Part shown: one piece after another, positions 13,957 through 26,912 of the stretch
How the letters are laid out: each line of letters starts with the position of its first letter
Numbering within the stretch: position 1 is the first letter of the stretch
NCBI RefSeq assembly: GCF_002443255.2
Contig: NW_019211457.1
Span: 21,525,497-21,589,496 of the forward strand
Source: Varroa destructor
Lineage: Eukaryota; Arthropoda; Arachnida; Mesostigmata; Varroidae
Length of the DNA stretch: 64,000 nt
Direction: 5' to 3'
Translations under genes and position numbers: made by a program
The notes under the pieces: model-generated
Database searches by the model: none
What the model was told of the DNA's origin: nothing
The model's input: only the letters and a program-made list of their open reading frames with translations

Positions 13957-14085
13957 CTGACTGCCAGGGAATAATCTATTTTTGAAGACTGTTTGTATAT
14001 GTGTACAAGTTTTGTACCACAGTAACGCGTGTCACGTTACGATCTGAAAACACGTAATAAATAACGAGTTGAACACTGCACTTAC

Positions 14086-14237
14086 CAACAGCTGGTGACG
14101 CGCGGGTCACTTGCAGTCGGTGCAGCTGTGGATTGCCCCGCGTGCAACTCCCCTGAAAATGGTCCCGTTAGAGCTCTCCCTCTAGCCGACAATGACGCAC
14201 GAGTCTCTATGAATCCGGTCGAGTCTGAGCGAGCACT
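14086..14237 (-). other. Putative non-coding first exon with 5' splice donor
   Basis: On the minus strand, the stretch from the candidate Initiator (+1 at 14,237) to a strong 5' splice donor GTAAGTG (GT at 14,084-14,085) is a GC-rich, CpG-rich segment of about 150 nt with no ATG. This is the shape of an untranslated first exon followed by an intron running toward lower coordinates. I found no acceptor-linked coding exon in the 14 kb downstream, so the gene it would belong to is unknown and may lie beyond the window edge. An LTR or other mobile-element leader is an alternative, because a Tc1-like fragment lies next to it. Confidence 0.5.
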
Positions 14238-14310
14238 GATCCACAAGTGTGTGTTCAGCCAGACCTTTATATCCTCCCCTAATATGTGACGTCACTTTCT
14301 CTTGGCCAAT
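14233..14310 (-). promoter_or_regulatory. RNA polymerase II core promoter: CCAAT, CRE, TATA, Inr
   Basis: In minus-strand order: an ATTGGCCAA box (14,310-14,302, inverted CCAAT); a palindromic CRE GTGACGTCAC (14,295-14,286), the binding site of CREB/ATF bZIP factors; a TATAAA box in GGATATAAAGG (14,271-14,266); and TCAGTGC (14,239-14,233), matching the arthropod Initiator with the A at 14,237, about 34 nt from the TATA. The spacing and shared orientation make a coincidental array unlikely. The surrounding 14,080-14,460 island is much richer in GC and CpG than the rest of the window. Any cAMP or stress (ATF) control is inference from the CRE alone. Confidence 0.65.
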
Positions 14311-16643
14311 AGACGGCGTCCTCAATGAGCTTGTCGGCCCGCCCATGGATTCGCTGGCTCGCACGATGACGGCCGTTCGGAGCAAGCGTTGAAGTGTGCA
14401 AAGTTGGCAGCGCCTTTCTCGCTTCGGTTCACTGGCAACAGCACTGCAGTACACACGATAGAATTATATCTACTGTCTAACCTAAAAGGCTCTAGTTGAG
14501 ATCAATCGAAAGCTATTATCGACCTTTCATTTGTCTTGTTTGATTGCACTTTTTGACTAAGATGCAAACCAGACAATGTCTGGTTAACGCTAACAAAGAT
14601 GGTATTCCTTTCAATGTTTCTATCTCACTTTCCTAGCTGTTTTACACGTGATAGTATTTTAGATAGCTAAGATCATCATGATAAATAGCAATATGTTACT
14701 GATTTGGCTTCTTGCTCGAAACCACTATATTGCTGGCAGTCCATGTAAAATCGGTATCAGTAATGCTCTTATGAAAACCTGTTTAGAATGCACCTCCTGT
14801 GGTATATTAGTGAGATACATGCTAACGTCGTAAAATCATTAATGTGCATTTTAAACGCTAAGTCTTTAAACTTGGATGATTATGTTTTATTAGTACTTAA
14901 AGTACCCGCACATGCTCACTCTTTCTACGAAATTCGCTAAAGCGTCTTTACATGGTTTAACATATGGCGGACAAGACACACTCGTCGTTCAGTAATGAGT
15001 ACCCTTATTCAGTCTACTGATTGTATCATGTAATAAAAACTAAACGAACCCCACAGGCTTTGCCCCGTACATCTTTTGCCGTTGATTGATTCAATATGAT
15101 TTGATAATTTCACGCCTATTTTAAGGCACACTTAGTCATGTGTATACGCCAACAGTTGTCTCGTTTCAGTTATTATAATGCAACTAATACGTTACCCTTT
15201 TATATGTATGTCATCTTTCTGTTATCATATTAACTAATTCAGTCGGGGTTACGCGAATACTAACATGTGTTACGGTTTTGTATGTGATCGGCCAACCTAT
15301 TCGGTACTTTACAGTAAATAAGTTGACTTACTCAACCTTTCCCCTTGTGTCAATGGCTTTGTAGCTTTAGTGCAGTTATCCTAGTACCTTTCTAATGATT
15401 AGTGACTCCGCTGATTTCACGTTCTTATCAAATTACCCCAGTAATGTACAATAAATGCCTCTGAAAATAACTGAGCTTGACTACCGAATTACCAATATAA
15501 ATATAAAATAAATTTTATTCTACTTATACATGTGAGGTTAAAGTGACACCAGCCTAGCGAAGATTCCGCACGGCTATAATTACTCCCGCTCTTCAGTTAG
15601 AACATTGTTGTAATATCGATATCCTGTCGCCTTGATTCTGTTTCCCAATTTCAACTAATCAGTTTCCCGATTTGTAAATCGACCTAATTTTTTTTTATCA
15701 TTTGTCAATCTTTTCGGCCAAAATCACCATTTCAATAGTGAAAATGTGAAAATCAAAAATTTGCCTAAAAGTCAATTATGTATTGTAGAACTTGAAAACA
15801 GGGGGCTTTTTAATATAAGTTTTTCAGATATTGTCAAGTATTGCACAAAAAATCGCAAATTTTCCAGTAACCCATTACGTTTACCGTTCGGGTAATTCAG
15901 TAACTACCTATTCGACAAAATATATATATAAGCATCCAACCTGTGTTTGGTATATAATAGTATGCATTAGTCTACGACCATCTTACGTCTTTTTGTTTGT
16001 GAATGGACACAAGTAGATGAGTCTGTACGCGTGTCATGTACAACGTCTTCAGTTGAGAGGACGTCTATCCAATCTCTTAATTTTTTAGGCTTTTATTGTT
16101 CTTGTCTTCCTTTTTGAGAAGAAAAACATTGCAGCTGTTGGAGCTGCTTCGGGCAACTCAAATCTCATGGTAATCCAGTCTTATATTGTTAATAAGACGG
16201 CATTGTTGGGTTTGGTGTATAGATTGTATGTCCACTAGGTAAAGTTTAGCTAAATTTTAGATCATTTTCCTTTTATAATACTCACGCCGTTGGAGAGAAA
16301 ACTCGGTTCAAACATTTAGTTTTACCTTGTTGTCACTGTGTTGTTTCTACTAGAGAGAGATTATCCATCCATAATACGAACTATCTCGCATATTCTTCAG
16401 ACTAGCATTATGTCCTAAGGGAAAACTACCCACGAAAAAGTATTCGTTTAATCAAAGGTTAAGGACTATATCTTGAGATGGTTCATGCCTCATTAACTCC
16501 TTGATGTCTGGTAGACTGAACCGTTCGAAGAGTGTTTGAAAAGCAAACAGCTCTCCAACATAAATATTTTACTCATTTCCAATAGTTATCGAAAAGAGTG
16601 TTAAAAACGCGTTAACTTTCCCAAATTAGCATCATGCTCTAAA

Positions 16644-16655
16644 CCCCCCCCCCCC
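16644..16655 (+). repeat. Homopolymer of 12 C
   Basis: Twelve consecutive C residues in otherwise AT-rich DNA. The exact length is likely to be unstable in copying and in sequencing. Confidence 0.95.
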
Positions 16656-19600
16656 TCAAAATAAAAAAACTTATATAGTCGACTCGATCGCAAGTGCAAT
16701 CCATCCCAGCTTTAAATTTTATCAGTGCATAAAAATCAGCACAATCATAAAAAATAAACTACCCTTCGGGTTGATTGACACATTGATGAACAACCAGACG
16801 ACAGTCTCGGCCTTTGTAATATAGTATATCAATGGATATAGATCGACATATAGAATAGATAGGTAGTCGTTGATAGGTACTGAATTACAACGAAGATGTC
16901 CCCCTATACACTATATGGCCGTTCAAGTTTTACTGTATAAAAAATGCAATGATAAAAGTGGATATCTGCAAAATGTTATGGCAACTACAAAAGAGCATAT
17001 CATCCGGCTCCCGATTTAATGGTTTTCCAAACTTTTTTATTGTTAAAAAAGATCATGAGGCAATGAAACAAGATCGGTATGATTGTTATCATATCACACC
17101 TTTTTTTTTTTATTAAGTTCATTGCTTACTGCTTAATTCGGCCACGGGTGCCTTTCCAGTTCTTTTTGGTCTAATATATTTTTATATAAATATTTTTTCA
17201 ATGCGTTGGAATATGAATAATAAACTATATTTTTGAGATATATGTATTTCTGCTCATTAAAATCATACTCTTATTTCTTAGCACGTCAAGTCTAGCGCGG
17301 TCTTTTGATAAATACATTAATTCCGCAGACGTCCATATAGTTTGTTTTAGTTAAGACACTTTTTATATTAATGAGCTTAATACGGCAGGCAGGCTGGAAG
17401 CCGTATTCGTTGCTAAATATTTATAAACCGATAATAACTAGCAGTGGCGCAAAGGTGCACTAAAACAAATATAACGGACGTACAGAATTGTTTACTAATT
17501 TGAATAAAAGTATCTTAGACAAAAAAAGGTAAAACAAGTCGGGCGTCACTGTGCTATCTTAATCAGGCGTTCGATGTGCTAATAGGACATGTGAGCAGGT
17601 TTTTCCTTATGCTGAGCAATCTTCCGGCAGAGGTCTTGTAGTAAAGATCGTTGTCTAATTATTCTTGAATATCTATGCTCAGTTATTTCTCTGGTTTGGT
17701 TACTTTATTTTTCTTTGGCACTAATTATATAAGCTATCTTTTTTAGGTATAATAGGTGTTAGAACCTTATCAAAGTTCCGGATGAGTACTTTCGTAATTA
17801 AAACGGACAGTATACTTTCAAGCTCCTGTGTGCAATGTGAGCAATGTGACAGTTCTGTTTACAATTAACGGCAATCATCCGAGATCTCTCTTCATCGTTG
17901 AGCTTTACACTGGCCCATGCGCTCTTCTGCTCTTTTGCAATCGTTCGTTGTGGAGGCATATGCTTAAATGTATAAAAAAAAATGAAACTATCACATGGTC
18001 GTACCATGAGGACTGTGAATAAGTTGTGAACAATTCTCATTGTACAATCTCGAATTGCCATAATCTTTTAACGACAATGAAAAATAACTTATTAGTTTAT
18101 ACATTTTTTAAAATGAAGCAGAAAAAATGTGTATTTTCTTCTCCCAAATATCTTGAAAGTCAGCAGCTCTTACATACTGGTAACATATTTTGTCAGTATA
18201 TGCAAAGATCAGGAATATATTACAAAGGATGGCTCGGTTGAAAGAACATCACTGAACTCAGTGAAATTTTTACCATCTTATCTTTTAAAATTAAGGAATT
18301 TGGGTCGGCTGTCCGAATCTTGCAATAACTTAGTTAAAATATCGAAGTACGAGTTGTTTGATATCGATCGCGCAGTTTAGGAACTTCCATTTCGACTACG
18401 ATATATTTGGGATCTATCGTGCTCCATTCACCCGCAGTGTGTCATAGCTAGTAGAGCAGGCGAGAAGAATAACCTAAGCAACAAGCCGGATTACACGAGA
18501 ACACAATAAATGTCTAAAAGGTTAGCGACCAACAGGATTTAGAACAAGTTACTAGTTACACTAACATCCTATGGTTCGAGACGCATTTAGCAAAAACATC
18601 AAATAGCATCATAACCCATCGATTTGATGTACAGTAAACAACGTAAAAGTCTATATTTATTATGGGTTCCTATAAATTTGCGATTCAACAAGCCAGTATG
18701 CTCTAGAAGAACAATTTAACGTTTTGCGTCGAAATATGGCGCTGCACTAAAGTTACCACAGGATAACTGCATCGGATGAACGATCAAGCGCTAACAGATT
18801 TCCTACTTTTTTTTTCAACTTAGACCTAGTGGGTATACAAACGGTTGCACATTTACGTAAACTTGTTGTGTCAAAGAAAGATAATATCTACATTTATCAT
18901 CGTCATATGGAGTTGACTCTATTTGTTACAAAATTTTAGCTAAATAAGTTTAATACAGGCATTTACCGCACCGGCCGTTGTACCGCCTTCGATAGAGCCC
19001 AACCGTTTCAAACAGACAAATTATGGAAAGTCTTGACTGTTATATAAAAAAAACATTAAAAACAGTGCGTGTACTAAAGATGTGTGTGAGGTGCTCTAAA
19101 TGTTAATTTATTTAAGAAAGACAAACCGCGACCGTTCTAATTCTTCTTTACTGAAAATACTCTTGTCGATATTACCTGGGCATAACCCCTCTGATCACTT
19201 TTTACAGCTGCGCAGCATTAATCTTGATGAAATTTTACTAATACACTTCTTAACCTACAATGTGTGTTTCGTAAATGCTCAAGAGACATTTGTTAATACA
19301 CCAAAATCAAATTTTGTTTTGTTAAATGTTGTTTTGTTGCAAGCGGCAATTCAGTTGTTTCTATATAATCCATAATAGACCTACGCATATAGGTATTTCT
19401 TAATCTATATACTAGAATATAGATTATATTATTATTATACAGATAATATTATTGTTAATTTCTTGCTTTTTACCTTCACGTGAACTTTGATGAATATATA
19501 GTTGACGCGGCTGAAAAAACTCCGCTCTTCAACATTTCAGAGGCTATCAGAGCTTGTCTAAAGCTGTGGCACTGTTTATATATCGTGTACTGAGTCTTTT

Positions 19601-20371
19601 CATCCCCTACCAGACTTTGTTCTTAGCAAATTTACCTTGTATTATCTCGCCATATATTGCTCGCTTTTCACGATCTCTTTGATAAATGCACTAATTTAAA
19701 ACTGGTCTGAATGTAGTCTTATAGATTTCGAGTAGTGAGTCTAAAACACTCGTAACCTCACTCAGGTGCTTTAACTCTGAGGTTACAGCATAGCTTTTTC
19801 TAAGAAAGGCGTTTACCTAGGAATCCCACTGCATGTGTTTGCGAAACATAATTTAAGGTACGTCTCCAAAGGAGCAATTGGTACACGGTTGTTACGAATC
19901 ATTTCCCAATTGCTCTCCTAATTTCACTCTTCCGTTGAACGAATTTAAAGACTTTGTTTTTCTGAACTGACTACAAAATTAAAATCGTTAAATATTTCGA
20001 TAACTCTCAAATATGTAGACAAAGGTATCAGCCAGTATGTGTGGGTTAGTCCTAAGATGTCGGTTTGGTACTCTTATGCCGTCTGCCTTATTATCTGTTT
20101 TGATGGACTTTTCCTTCCTCAATCCTTGCGGCATCAACTAATACCTGTAGCTGGAATTAAACTTCCCAGCAAACGAATACAACGTAGCTATCGTTGCGTT
20201 TATTTAGAACAGTGACTGTTCGAACACCAGCATTGGAGAAATGTAAGACAAATTTGGTGACTAATTTTTTGATACAACATTTTACAAGGGACTTCTGTCC
20301 TCTAGGTTGTCCTGCCATATCCTTCGGCAATCAGACACCACGGGCTGAATAGGTTTCTTTAAAACATTGAA

Positions 20372-20391
20372 TTTAAGCTTATAAGCTTAAA
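20372..20391. repeat. 20-bp perfect palindrome
   Basis: TTTAAGCTTATAAGCTTAAA is identical to its own reverse complement and contains two HindIII-type AAGCTT sites. No associated gene is visible. It may be a chance product of AT-rich sequence. Confidence 0.9.
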
Positions 20392-23300
20392 CCATAAGAA
20401 AAGCTTCCAGCGCACCGCGATGAATGGCAGAATTAAGCTTTTTTAAAAAATTTTAGATGTTGAAGGAAGCCTAAGAAAGAGGTCTAAATGCATTAAATCG
20501 CACGACCCAGGTAATTAAATCTTGTAACTGTAATGGAGAATTACAGAACAGCGAAATGTTTCATGCAACAATGTCACTGTTTCACGAAATATGCAAATAA
20601 AGTAGTTTCGTTACAATCATATGTCTTTAATATTCACAGCACCCATTCGAGGCTTAAAAAGGACTAGCCCCGATACTACTCGTCACTGGGTACTGTCCTT
20701 GCGACCGCGTCCTTGAAAAAGTGGCCCATTGATGTTTCCAACTCCAGATGAAACAGTGATATTTTTTAACGAAACAGTGAAACATAAATTGGGCTTTCGT
20801 CGTTTCTTATGTAACAATTTTATTGTGCACATGAAGTCATCCACATGAAAATGGGCCTCACTGCTAGAGATGATCTTGTGAAAAAGTTTACCGTTTACTT
20901 GTACAAAAAATACTATTTATAGCTATTTTTCAGTAAAGAAACACAAAAATAGATCAAAAGAAGTTGTGATTCGTATATTAAGCAATGAGATTGTTGATTA
21001 CTGCCCATTTATTTTTGCCACTGCATACATTTTGCCATTGCTTTGGCTTGAATGTTTTCACCACTATTGATATTTGTTTAAACCGTATGAGAGGGACACT
21101 CTGCTTTATAGTCATCTAAGCATACTTGTTGAATTATTTTTTATCGCTTTGTTGTATCGATTAAAATATATTGCTGTATTCAACGTCATACGCTCTGATA
21201 TTACAGCAGTAAGCAACTTTTCGTTTAAGGGCAAAGCATATATTAGATCAGAAAGAATGTATTGTTAATACAGTTGCAAGTACAGTTTAGAACCTCAAAG
21301 AACAAATGTTGTCATTGTCCAGTTAGGTCTGCGTGCGGCAGTGGCTACGATGTCGGTCGCATTGGCGCTATGCTTTAGAAAACTGACGATAATTAGAGCA
21401 CGATTTTCGTAACAAACTTGGTTTGGCTAGTTACTCCCCCAAAGTAATTATTGAAACCTAAAGAATATGGCCTCTAACAATCTTGGCAAAAATTGAACAT
21501 AAAAGAACTTTTTATGATTAGGGCAACATATATACAGTATGTGTGCCTGCATTCGGAATTATGCGACATCTGGTCCGATCCATTGGCTAAAAACTAACGG
21601 CTTTCAGCTTGTCTGAAATACGTTAGCCAGTTATTAAAAGTTATTCGTTCAGATTGCTTTAGCTGTGAAAAAAGACCATGTGCAAAGGTACCATCTTTGT
21701 CAGAATTTAGTGACATACTTTTGCATAAGGTTATGCACTAGTATTTAGTAATAATTAAAATCGCATGCAAGGTGAGGTTCTACAAAAACTCAGTCCTCAC
21801 TCAAAAAAATATTATGAATTATGCACGCAGTTTACATTTTCCCAGCGTAACGAGATGGGGACCAGCTGTAGGTTCCGAGTTAGTTAGGTACTAGGCAGGT
21901 ATGGGTCATCGGTTCGCCAGTAGTGGCTTTCAAGTTTCGCGTGCGCACACACTACGGCTTCAACATAGTCTTTGTCTCATTATGAAATGAACGGGAATAC
22001 TTATGCTAGGAGTTGGCAGACCACATGTTTTTTTATTCACCTATCTGTTTGCTCAATCATTGTTTTTATTTGTCTCTGTAACTATAATTATTAATTACTA
22101 CACCTGACTGTCTCATTGCATGTGCATCTTTTTTGTGTTTATAGAAAGTCCTGCCGTGAGGCCGTTTCAGCCCAGGCGTTTTGCTGTGTGCCACTCTGAT
22201 ATTATGATTATAATTTTTGCCACCCTTATTTTTATGACGAGATAGTGCATGTATGAGCGTAAAGAGCCTACGCTAAGTCAATGGACGAACATTGTATTAT
22301 ACATTTCGTTTCAGGTACCGTGTTCGGATCATATGCACTAGAAGCTATCGTTCTACGTATATGCTATTTTGGGTGTTTTGTTGCCAAGGTTCTATTTTTA
22401 CCCTAAAGAATCCAGCTCACTATACCTTTGACGTTAAGTAAGCATGTAGTCTTTTTTTTTAAAATTACGTCCGTTTTTCCTTGAAGGGTTTGCAGTCCTT
22501 CAGGGTGTAGAACACATTGCCAAATATGCCATCGTTGCATGTGATGGATAAGTCATTCATTCGATAAAGATACGCTTGGAAACGTCATTTTCTAAAAACG
22601 AATTGAATTAGGTTAGGTTATCTTTCCGAAAATGCTTCCGTGCCGCTTTTTGATTTTCGCTGTTAACCTTCCACCTTAAGCAGTAGTTTTTGCTGTGCAT
22701 TCCCATTTCTTTTTCCTTCTGGAGGGTGTTCTCCCGAGCCGTCTTTCGGGTAAGTTTCATTTCTATGGAGTGCCGTTCCTTGACTGTAATATTGCATAGT
22801 GTCGTTGTACTCACGATCATGGTGGCAAAGGCGAGGTGGTTCAAAATGCTAGAGAACGACAACCCACTGCCTTTTTTAGATAGCCCATTTTTTCTTGATT
22901 TTATAGCTTTTGCCTAGACTGAAGCTGTATAAAGAGCTACGAAATCAAAAGTTCCTGCTTCTCGTACCCATGTTTGGCTTTTGGCATCAGTCTTTATCGA
23001 AAAGTTAATAGCCCGTCCAGACAAGATAGAACTTATACTGTGGGCCTTGCACTCATTAACATTTATCTTTTTGAGCCTTTTTTCACTTTGGGCCCAGATA
23101 TTCAGCGTTCAGTACTATGTACCGACAGCAGACACGGCGAGTACTTACCGAATAATTTGGCCGGGATCATTCTTTGGGTTCATCACCTCACTACCTGTAT
23201 ATCTGAATTCGAATCAGCGCCACCAGTGTGTCTTTTTCAAAGTTGGAACACACTACTCTTTTTAGCTAGCTTAGGCGCTCCTTCTTCAAGTACTTTGATC

Positions 23301-23549
23301 GTCCATCGCCGATAAAGCCAACAAACCCTTTCAGACCGTCTTTGGATTATATGGGAAAGTTTCTTTATACGCATGTGTTACCAGCTTTCCACTGCCTTTC
23401 TCATTGTTTTGGTTCTACCATCTTCTAGACTCGGGTTTGCAAAGTGTGTGCGGCGTTTTCTTTGGATTTCAGATCGCAGTGAGCACTGGCGGCTGACTTT
23501 GTCAATTTTTTTCAAGTATGTTTAAAAATCTCAGGTATGTTCGGTGATC

Positions 23550-24860
23550 ACGGTTGAAAAATAGTCTGCTTCAGTGGACAGTTCTGACTGCCAAGTTCTA
23601 AACGCAGCTTCATATTCGGCTTCCTTAATTTCCTTGGTCTTTTGTCTAGTCTGCGCCTTCCCTCTACTTTGAGGTCCCAGGATGTACTTATACCTGACAG
23701 AGAAAAAACCGCTTGCTTACTGACCGTCCTGTAGACCTAAATGATTTGCAGTACCATTGATCTTTGGGTCTTCTAGAGACGGTCCCTTATTGCCCGTTAA
23801 GAGTTAAAAAAAAGTTATTGATTCTGCGACTGACGTGGCAAATTTTCGTCTCTTTGTAAATTTCTAGGAGCATCTTCGTTATACTATTTGCTTTCCTTTT
23901 AATCTAACGATTGTCGTTTCTACGTGTTATATCCCTTTGAATTATCTGTCTAGGTACACTTCATAGTACTTAGCGTTTTCAACCATTTTGATCTGGTTGT
24001 CGGCATGGAGTGATGTAATGGGCCAAATGCGCCTCTTGCCAATAATAGGTAGCGTTGCTCTTTTTAGGTGCCAGTGCAGTCCAGCATTTGTCATCCACCC
24101 GAGCATGGCTTATAGAGTCCTGTCAACATCAATAAATTATTGAATTTGGTGGTTGTGTTGTCCTCCACGTGGCTCCCAGATTTTGACGTATGCTACCAGC
24201 GCTATCTAGTGGACCCGTGATTGTAACACGTCGTAGGCGACATTCCAAAAAAGAGGTTCTAAAATTAAACGTCGACGAGTTCCCGCTGTTATATCGAAGT
24301 TCCATCTTTATCTCGTAATTTCCCTGTCTGGTATGTTAGTGCTGCTTTCTTTTGTAGTTTTAATAATCATCTACTAGAATAGATTTAAAGATTATTTTGA
24401 CATCCAAGGTAAACCAAGCGACAGCTTGCGCGTCTTCAACAATAAACTGGGACGTAACTTAGATTTAGCGACAACTGAGTAAATTGTGGAAATTCGCTAA
24501 ATTGTACCTACATGTGTTTGCGGAACCCGAAATGTGTAGAAGACAGTAGGCCGCGTTTTTTTTGCAAACACACGCAGCCTCTTCTTCATAATCATTTCGA
24601 ATTGTTTGGCGATGAGATTATCAAGCAGATAGGTCTGTGGTGTCCATTCGAAATCAGTACCAACTCAGGCGTGCTTCATAAAATAGACCTCCTGCCTTCT
24701 CGTAAAACTCTAACAATCGTAGCCACAACTATTCGAGGGAGCACTTTTACCTTCATCCAGTCTCGACGCCTTGCCTGCCGCCGTTACTGCTGTGACTGTG
24801 ACTGTACGTGGCTCCTCCGTTTCGCTCTTGTTATGAGTTGAAGATATGTTGAATATGTTG
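23550..24860 (-). mobile_element. R1-like non-LTR retrotransposon, RT domain (copy a)
   Basis: Degenerate minus-strand reverse transcriptase of an R1/Jockey-group LINE, which would copy the element RNA into its target site. Blocks in order: RT motif A as WFTLDVKIIFKSI near 24.36-24.42 kb; the YADD position near 24.17-24.20 kb, decayed to AYVKIW so the catalytic Asp pair is lost; LGWMTNAGLHWHLKRA near 24.08 kb (usual WxxxxGLxLAPxKT); YYEVYLDR near 23.96 kb (usual KYLGVxLD); and YRTVSKQAVFSLSGIS then DLKVEGRRRLDKR at 23.62-23.73 kb, the R1-type AYRTVS...VIAGxxPxDLLxxERRR signature. Stops and frameshifts occur throughout. Copy b, in the same orientation, lies just upstream. Confidence 0.85.
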
Positions 24861-25259
24861 TATGTAAATAAATAAGTATGAAAATATGTTGAAGAAATAG
24901 ATTCTTCACGATATTTATTTTCTTCTCATAATAGCAGGCTTGAACGCTTCAATCATTTTCCCTGCAACCATTCTGCGCGGTCGATCCAGGGGGCTAAACA
25001 GTTTTTTTCAGACCAAGAGGCATTGTGGACGTACTGACTTTTTCACGTACTTTTCATAAAGTTTTTTCAGGAATTATAGACCAACCTTCTTCTATGATTA
25101 TTTCTTTTAGTGCTTTTGTTAGCACTGCTTGGATTTGCGTTCCGAAATGAGATTACGAGTATAAACTTGCTGGGACTTTGCACGACCAGAGCCTTTTTCA
25201 CAGTCTGCTCCATGCGTGAGGTTTCAGTTAAACTCTGGTCAAGCCTCCACCTTCTCTAA

Positions 25260-26020
25260 GTATTGTCTTTTAGTATTGACTTTAGAGGTCTAGCACACTA
25301 ATAAGTTGTATGGCTCTCGTCCTCTCAGGTTCTACTTCAGGTTCCTGTCTGCTCATTCAGTCTTCAATATTGTCCTGTTTGCTTGATTTTAGATTACGCC
25401 TCATTCCTGTAGTGACCTTTAAAGTTAGGTCGTCAGTATAGGCTGCCCTGCGTACTACATGCGGCGTAGCTATTCTCAGCACTTTGTCGTAGGCGAGAGT
25501 TTGTTTTGAGATAGAACCCTATGGCATCCCTGGATTATTAATGTGCAATCCTAAATTCGGATTTTTCGGTTGAAAATATCTAGCTTGCCCCTAACGTACC
25601 TAAAGTCACGTTCCAGTTAATCGCATTTGAAGCATTCTTTACATTCAGAACAATAGCAAAACAGAGACTACTGGTCTCTTTTCATGGTGGTTTTTTCGGT
25701 GTGCTTCAGGACCAAGTCTATGGCTGAAAGAATCGTTGGGTTCTTAAAGAAAAGGAGGTTTTCTGCAGAGGCTCCCTTTCCATTATTTTGCTAATCGGTC
25801 CTCCCATAGTAAGAGCATCTAGCGTCTTATCTTTTGTACTGAGAAGGTCCTGCACGCTTTGCTACGCGTACCAGCTATCCTTTTCCTACTTTTTCGGAAA
25901 TGGCTTTCTCCCAGGGGCTTAGTGACCATGTGCGAGAACATTTCCGGGTCTTGATTTTTATGATTTTCTGCTTCACGACCTGCAATGGTTTTATATCTGA
26001 CCGATGTTTTATCCACCTCA
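25260..26020 (-). mobile_element. R1-like non-LTR retrotransposon, RT domain (copy b)
   Basis: A second R1-like reverse transcriptase on the minus strand. ISKIMERGASAENLLFF then AIDLVLKHTEKTT occupy the LxxRQYGFRxxRSTxDAI region. AIVLNVKNASNAINWNVT (25.58-25.65 kb) is motif A with its catalytic Asp changed to Asn. NNPGMP-GS near 25.52 kb is the GVPQGS block. YDKVLRIATPHVVRRAAYTDD follows, with the active-site box surviving as YTDD near 25.43-25.44 kb. Next is the DWMSRQEPEVEPERT region. It retains more motifs than copy a. Its upstream linker is probably the segment at 28.97-29.20 kb, with a Tc1-like element lying between. Confidence 0.85.
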
Positions 26021-26912
26021 ACAACTTTTTTCTAGCTCAGCTCAGTGCTGTACTGGACTTCAATTGCCTCCTGTTTTTCTTCTCGATGCTTCAAAAATAA
26101 TTTTTCAGCTGTCTACCTCATCGTTCGAGTTGGCAGTTTGCACAGAATTCCGCCTGGTCTACCTCCGACTGTTTTATAACCTTGTTGCCAAAGGTCGATA
26201 ACCATTTTTGTCAATAAGGTTTTGCCACTTCTTCCTTTTGCTCCTCTTAATCTTTTTCGCATATTGAGTTGGCTTCTTGTAGTTTATTAAGTTAATCCAT
26301 CGAAGCCCTTCCGCTAGCCTTTGTGCAAGCCTACATAACTCTATTACAAAGTTTTCTGGCTCTTCTGATCTCTTTGACCCACCCATATTTGAGCTATTTT
26401 TTTTTATTAGTGGTGAGATATGCGAAAATATTTACGGGCCTGCAAACGGATGCCAGGATTTTCATCACATCCTGTGTTCAGTGTACGGTGCCTCTACTAC
26501 TGCATCCTTCAGCATTTCCTCGTTTAATGTCATGGGATCTCAGTCGGTCTCTAACTTTGGTTTCCTTCTCAGTAGGAACTTCATTTCGATTTAGTACCTT
26601 TCACGCCACAACCTTGTAAATCAGATATGTATAATGGCAGAGACTCTTTAGATCCTCTGCAACATGCCATAAGCACTCTCTATAGGCCTACCGTCCTTTC
26701 TTAAGAAGAATATATTTACAGTTACTGGTCAGCTACAAATTTCAGACATCGTCGAATACGATTAAAGATGGCTGTGCACCTGAACTAAATATTTACATAT
26801 GGCTCTTTTATGTGAAAGCTGCCTACCTCTGCTTTTTAGTATTAAAATATATGACGGTATAGTCGCTGGTGAGGTATTTTTGAACCCCTGTAAAGAAAGT
26901 CTCTTACTAAGG

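Larger units (their letters stand above)
14460..22600. other. AT-rich non-coding stretch, no gene recognised
   Basis: No family-level coding signal was found on either strand over 8 kb. It contains a 12-C homopolymer (16,644-16,655), a 20-bp palindrome (20,372-20,391) and scattered TA tracts. The open frames at 17.8-18.4 and 19.1-19.4 kb have AT-driven composition and no recognisable motif. Part of it could be upstream regulatory sequence of the promoter at 14.2-14.3 kb. Confidence 0.5.

Noticed and set aside
14182..14454. 90-residue minus-strand frame in the GC-rich island
   Set aside because: It starts upstream of the CCAAT/CRE/TATA array and would require transcription through the promoter. 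The open frame is explained by low stop density in GC-rich DNA.
20372..20391. 20-bp palindrome as a regulatory operator
   Set aside because: The AT-rich background makes short palindromes common, and there is no adjacent gene. Kept only as a repeat.
22974..23315. 113- and 94-residue overlapping plus-strand frames
   Set aside because: They lie on the opposite strand to the downstream part of R1 copy a and have no recognisable motif. They are probably shadows.
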